Source: Halobellus limi (GTDB taxonomy: Archaea; Halobacteriota; Halobacteria; Halobacteriales; Haloferacaceae). Taken from it: a stretch of 64,000 nucleotides of DNA. A model generated the notes under the pieces. That model was not told where the DNA came from, did not search any database, and was given only the letters and a program-made list of their open reading frames with translations. The stretch covers positions 186,001 to 250,000 of the forward strand of contig NZ_CP031311.1 in assembly GCF_004799685.1 (NCBI RefSeq). Direction: 5' to 3'. Each line of letters starts with the position of its first letter. Positions within the stretch are counted from its first letter, which is position 1. The position numbers and the translations under genes were made by a program. Below, one piece after another: positions 62,138 to 64,000 of the stretch.

Positions 62138-62821
62138 TCACTCGCCTCCGCCCGCGGCCTCGTTCTCCAACCGGCGGACGCGAATCGCGAGCGCCAGAAA
62201 CGTCGCGAGTATGGTCAGACTGACGGCCGCGGCCGCGGCGACGTCGTGGGCGCGGGTGGCGTGGTCGCCGCCGACGACGAACTCCGGGCCGAAGTACGCG
62301 TGGTGGTAGTCGCCGACGACGGGGAGGAGGTAATCGACCACGTCGTTGAAGCCGAACCAGGCCGCGGCGAGGCCGACGCTCGGGACTGTGAACTCGGCGT
62401 ACCGGTAGATCACGAACGCCTGGAGCCCCATCCCGAGGTGACTGACGAACAGGAACCAGAGGTAGGGATCGCCGCTCGTGAGCACGTCGTTGATCGCGAG
62501 TTGGACGACGACCACCCAGAGGCCGTACTTCAGGTTCCCGACGAACGCCAGCGCGTGAATCCAGTCGCGGTCTCGGCCGAGCTTCCACGACCCGAGGCTC
62601 GCGGCCATGAGGACCGTCGCGAGGGGACTGTCGGGAACGACGGGCCACATCACGAGCGGCGTGTGCAGGAGCTGAAACCGGTAGTACCAGAAGCCGAACG
62701 CGGTGCCCGCGAGGTTGACGGCGACCACCACCCAGGCGAGGCGGAGCGTCGCCGTCTCGACCCGATCGGGCAGCGGCGCGAGGTACGCGGGGAGGTCGTC
62801 GCCGCGGGGAATCGACGCCAT
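62138..62821 (-). CDS. DUF1405 membrane protein
   Basis: The 227-aa protein has six to seven membrane helices with 'AVNLAGTAFGFWYYRFQLLH', 'LMAASLGSWKLGRDRDWIHA' and 'NDVVDYLLPVVGDYHHAYFG', matching DUF1405. His and Tyr residues near the membrane ends are conserved in the family; its function is unknown. The ATG at 62821 is chosen since upstream frame is shadow. It is convergent with the aminotransferase. Confidence 0.87.
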   Translation of the reverse strand: MASIPRGDDLPAYLAPLPDRVETATLRLAWVVVAVNLAGTAFGFWYYRFQLLHTPLVMWPVVPDSPLATVLMAASLGSWKLGRDRDWIHALAFVGNLKYGLWVVVVQLAINDVLTSGDPYLWFLFVSHLGMGLQAFVIYRYAEFTVPSVGLAAAWFGFNDVVDYLLPVVGDYHHAYFGPEFVVGGDHATRAHDVAAAAAVSLTILATFLALAIRVRRLENEAAGGGE

Positions 62822-63046
62822 CGTGCGTACCGTCTCGCCGCCAGCGACATAGGTATTTGTCGGGACCGCGGTCGCCGGCGGACGGTCGGACCGGTCCGTC
62901 GAGAGCGCGGCAGCGCGGTTCGTCCGCCGGGGGACGGCCGCCGTCGAACGCGACGCCGCTCTCGTCGGTAGCGAGACGACCGAGCCGCAGATCCGGGGAA
63001 CCGGGGTGCCGAAGGGACTCCCGCCGTGCCCCCGACCGTAACCGCT

Positions 63047-63056
63047 GGTTATAAGC
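63047..63056 (+). promoter_or_regulatory. TATA region of the sulfhydrylase gene
   Basis: The sequence 'ggttataagc' lies about 35 bases before the ATG at 63087; a second AT-rich word 'gcatataac' at 63071 is too close to be the TATA. The start may have a short leader. Confidence 0.45.
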
Positions 63057-63086
63057 CCTCGAACGAATATGCATATAACACATAGT

Positions 63087-64000
63087 ATGGTCGATGGGTT
63101 CCACACCCGGAGTCTGCACGCCGGCCAGGAGCCGGACGAGGTGACGGGCGCTCGCGCGCCGCCGATCTATCAGACCACCTCCTACGCCTTCGAGGACGCC
63201 GACCACGCCGCGGACCTCTACGCGTTGGAGGCCGACGGCGACGTCTACTCGCGGATCTCGAACCCGACGACGCGGGTCCTGGAGGACCGACTCGCCGCGC
63301 TGGAGGGCGGCGTCGCCGCGGTCGCGACCGCCTCGGGGATGGCCGCCCTGGACTCGGCGACGAGCGTCCTCGCAAGCGCCGGCGACAACGTCGTCGCGAG
63401 CGCCGATATGTACGGCGGCACCGCCACGTACCTCACGAAGATGGCGACGCGCCGCGGCGTCGACGTCCGGGTCGTGGACACCCTCGACTACGAGGCGTAC
63501 GCCGAAGAGATCGACGAGGACACCGCCTTCGTCCACGTCGAGACCATCGCCAACCCGTCGCTGAAGACGCCCGACTTCGAGCGGCTCGCGGACGTCGCCC
63601 ACGCCGAGGCCGCGCCGCTCGTCGTCGACAACACGTTCGCGACGCCGTACCTCTGCCGCCCGATCGAACACGGCGCGGATATCGTCTGGGAATCGACGAC
63701 GAAGTGGATCCACGGGTCGGGCACGACCGTCGGTGGCGTCCTCGTCGACGGCGGCACCTTCCCCTGGGAACACGCCGACTACGACGAGCTTTCCGGCGAG
63801 AACCCCGCGTTCGGCGTCGACTTCGTCGAGCGCTACGGCGACGCCGCCTTCGCCAACGTCGCCCGCCAGCGCGCGCTGCGGACGCTCGGAAACCAGCAGT
63901 CGCCCTTCGACGCCTGGCAGACGATCCAGGGGCTCGAAACCCTGCCGCTCCGGATGCAGCGTCACTGCGAGAACGCCCGCGCGGTCGCGGAGTTCCTCCG
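63087..64000 (+). CDS. O-acetylhomoserine sulfhydrylase/cystathionine synthase-type PLP enzyme (3' end outside window)
   Basis: The first 304 codons are present. The protein begins 'MVDGFHTRSLHAGQEPDEVT', has 'DVYSRISNPTTRVLEDRLAA', 'VDNTFATPYLCRPIEHGAD' and the PLP Lys K206 in STTKWIHG. The fold and words are those of the Cys/Met metabolism PLP family, and an insert after the Lys fits O-acetylhomoserine aminocarboxypropyltransferase (MetY type). It would make homocysteine from O-acetylhomoserine and sulfide. The choice between MetY and MetB types needs the missing end. Confidence 0.88.
   Translation, partial: MVDGFHTRSLHAGQEPDEVTGARAPPIYQTTSYAFEDADHAADLYALEADGDVYSRISNPTTRVLEDRLAALEGGVAAVATASGMAALDSATSVLASAGDNVVASADMYGGTATYLTKMATRRGVDVRVVDTLDYEAYAEEIDEDTAFVHVETIANPSLKTPDFERLADVAHAEAAPLVVDNTFATPYLCRPIEHGADIVWESTTKWIHGSGTTVGGVLVDGGTFPWEHADYDELSGENPAFGVDFVERYGDAAFANVARQRALRTLGNQQSPFDAWQTIQGLETLPLRMQRHCENARAVAEFL

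Overview
The window is high-GC DNA (roughly two thirds G+C by eye) from a haloarchaeon (class Halobacteria). The evidence is a strongly acidic proteome, TATA boxes placed 25-30 bases before mostly leaderless start codons, a PGF-CTERM surface protein, Tat-type lipoproteins, a HalOD1 protein, and archaeal information-processing genes (TBP, RadA, RFC, L39e/L31e, eIF6, SRP54/FtsY, NMD3). It looks like ordinary chromosome. There is no rRNA, CRISPR array, intact insertion sequence or prophage.

Layout. 1-5.5 kb: the end of a rhodanese gene, a zinc-finger protein, hisB and hisG (divergent), a small membrane protein, TBP and a tRNA methyltransferase. 5.5-11.6 kb: a membrane-fused molybdopterin oxidoreductase, archaetidylserine decarboxylase (PssD), an RFC-like ATPase, a SHOCT membrane protein, a DtxR-type regulator next to a second molybdopterin protein, and RNase Z. 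11.6-22 kb: the DUF460 protein, a PGF-CTERM surface protein, tyrS, hisA, glmM and hisI. 22-32 kb: a frameshifted BASS/ACR3-type transporter, a prepilin-type peptidase, an XPD-like helicase, an NMD3-like protein, htpX-pspAB and two Tat lipoproteins. 32-40 kb: radA, a low-GC gene, sufU, azlCD, mscS, sufS, TPR/DUF424 genes and thpR. 40-50 kb: a DMT exporter, the ribosome/targeting run L39e-L31e-eIF6-L20a-prefoldin-FtsY, then SRP54, split MgtE-type transporters and a Gate-domain permease. 50-64 kb: UPF0201, a UPF0200 kinase, tRNA-Arg(TCT), mdh, a CBS protein, uvrC, an ABC exporter, HalOD1, NAD-dependent ligA, a class V aminotransferase, DUF1405, and an O-acetylhomoserine sulfhydrylase running off the right edge.

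Functional links. Four histidine genes (hisB, hisG, hisA, hisI) lie scattered over 20 kb. PssD is expected to act with archaeosortase on PGF-CTERM proteins such as the one at 14.0 kb. SufU and SufS form the Fe-S assembly pair. Ribosomal proteins, FtsY and SRP54 form a protein-synthesis and targeting neighbourhood.

The most interesting signals are non-coding. First, three dispersed copies of a promoter-like module (near 11.6, 29.9 and 53.4 kb) share a split palindrome and a half-site-to-TATA spacing of exactly 59 bp; each lies upstream of a second, leaderless promoter. Second, three copies of a highly structured module start within a few bases of stop codons (near 33.2, 34.0 and 38.3 kb). Third, short degenerate tandem duplications recur at gene ends throughout. 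Fourth, tRNA-Arg is followed by duplicated 3'-end fragments. Fifth, a 78-bp hairpin with perfect 15-bp inverted ends lies behind ftsY.
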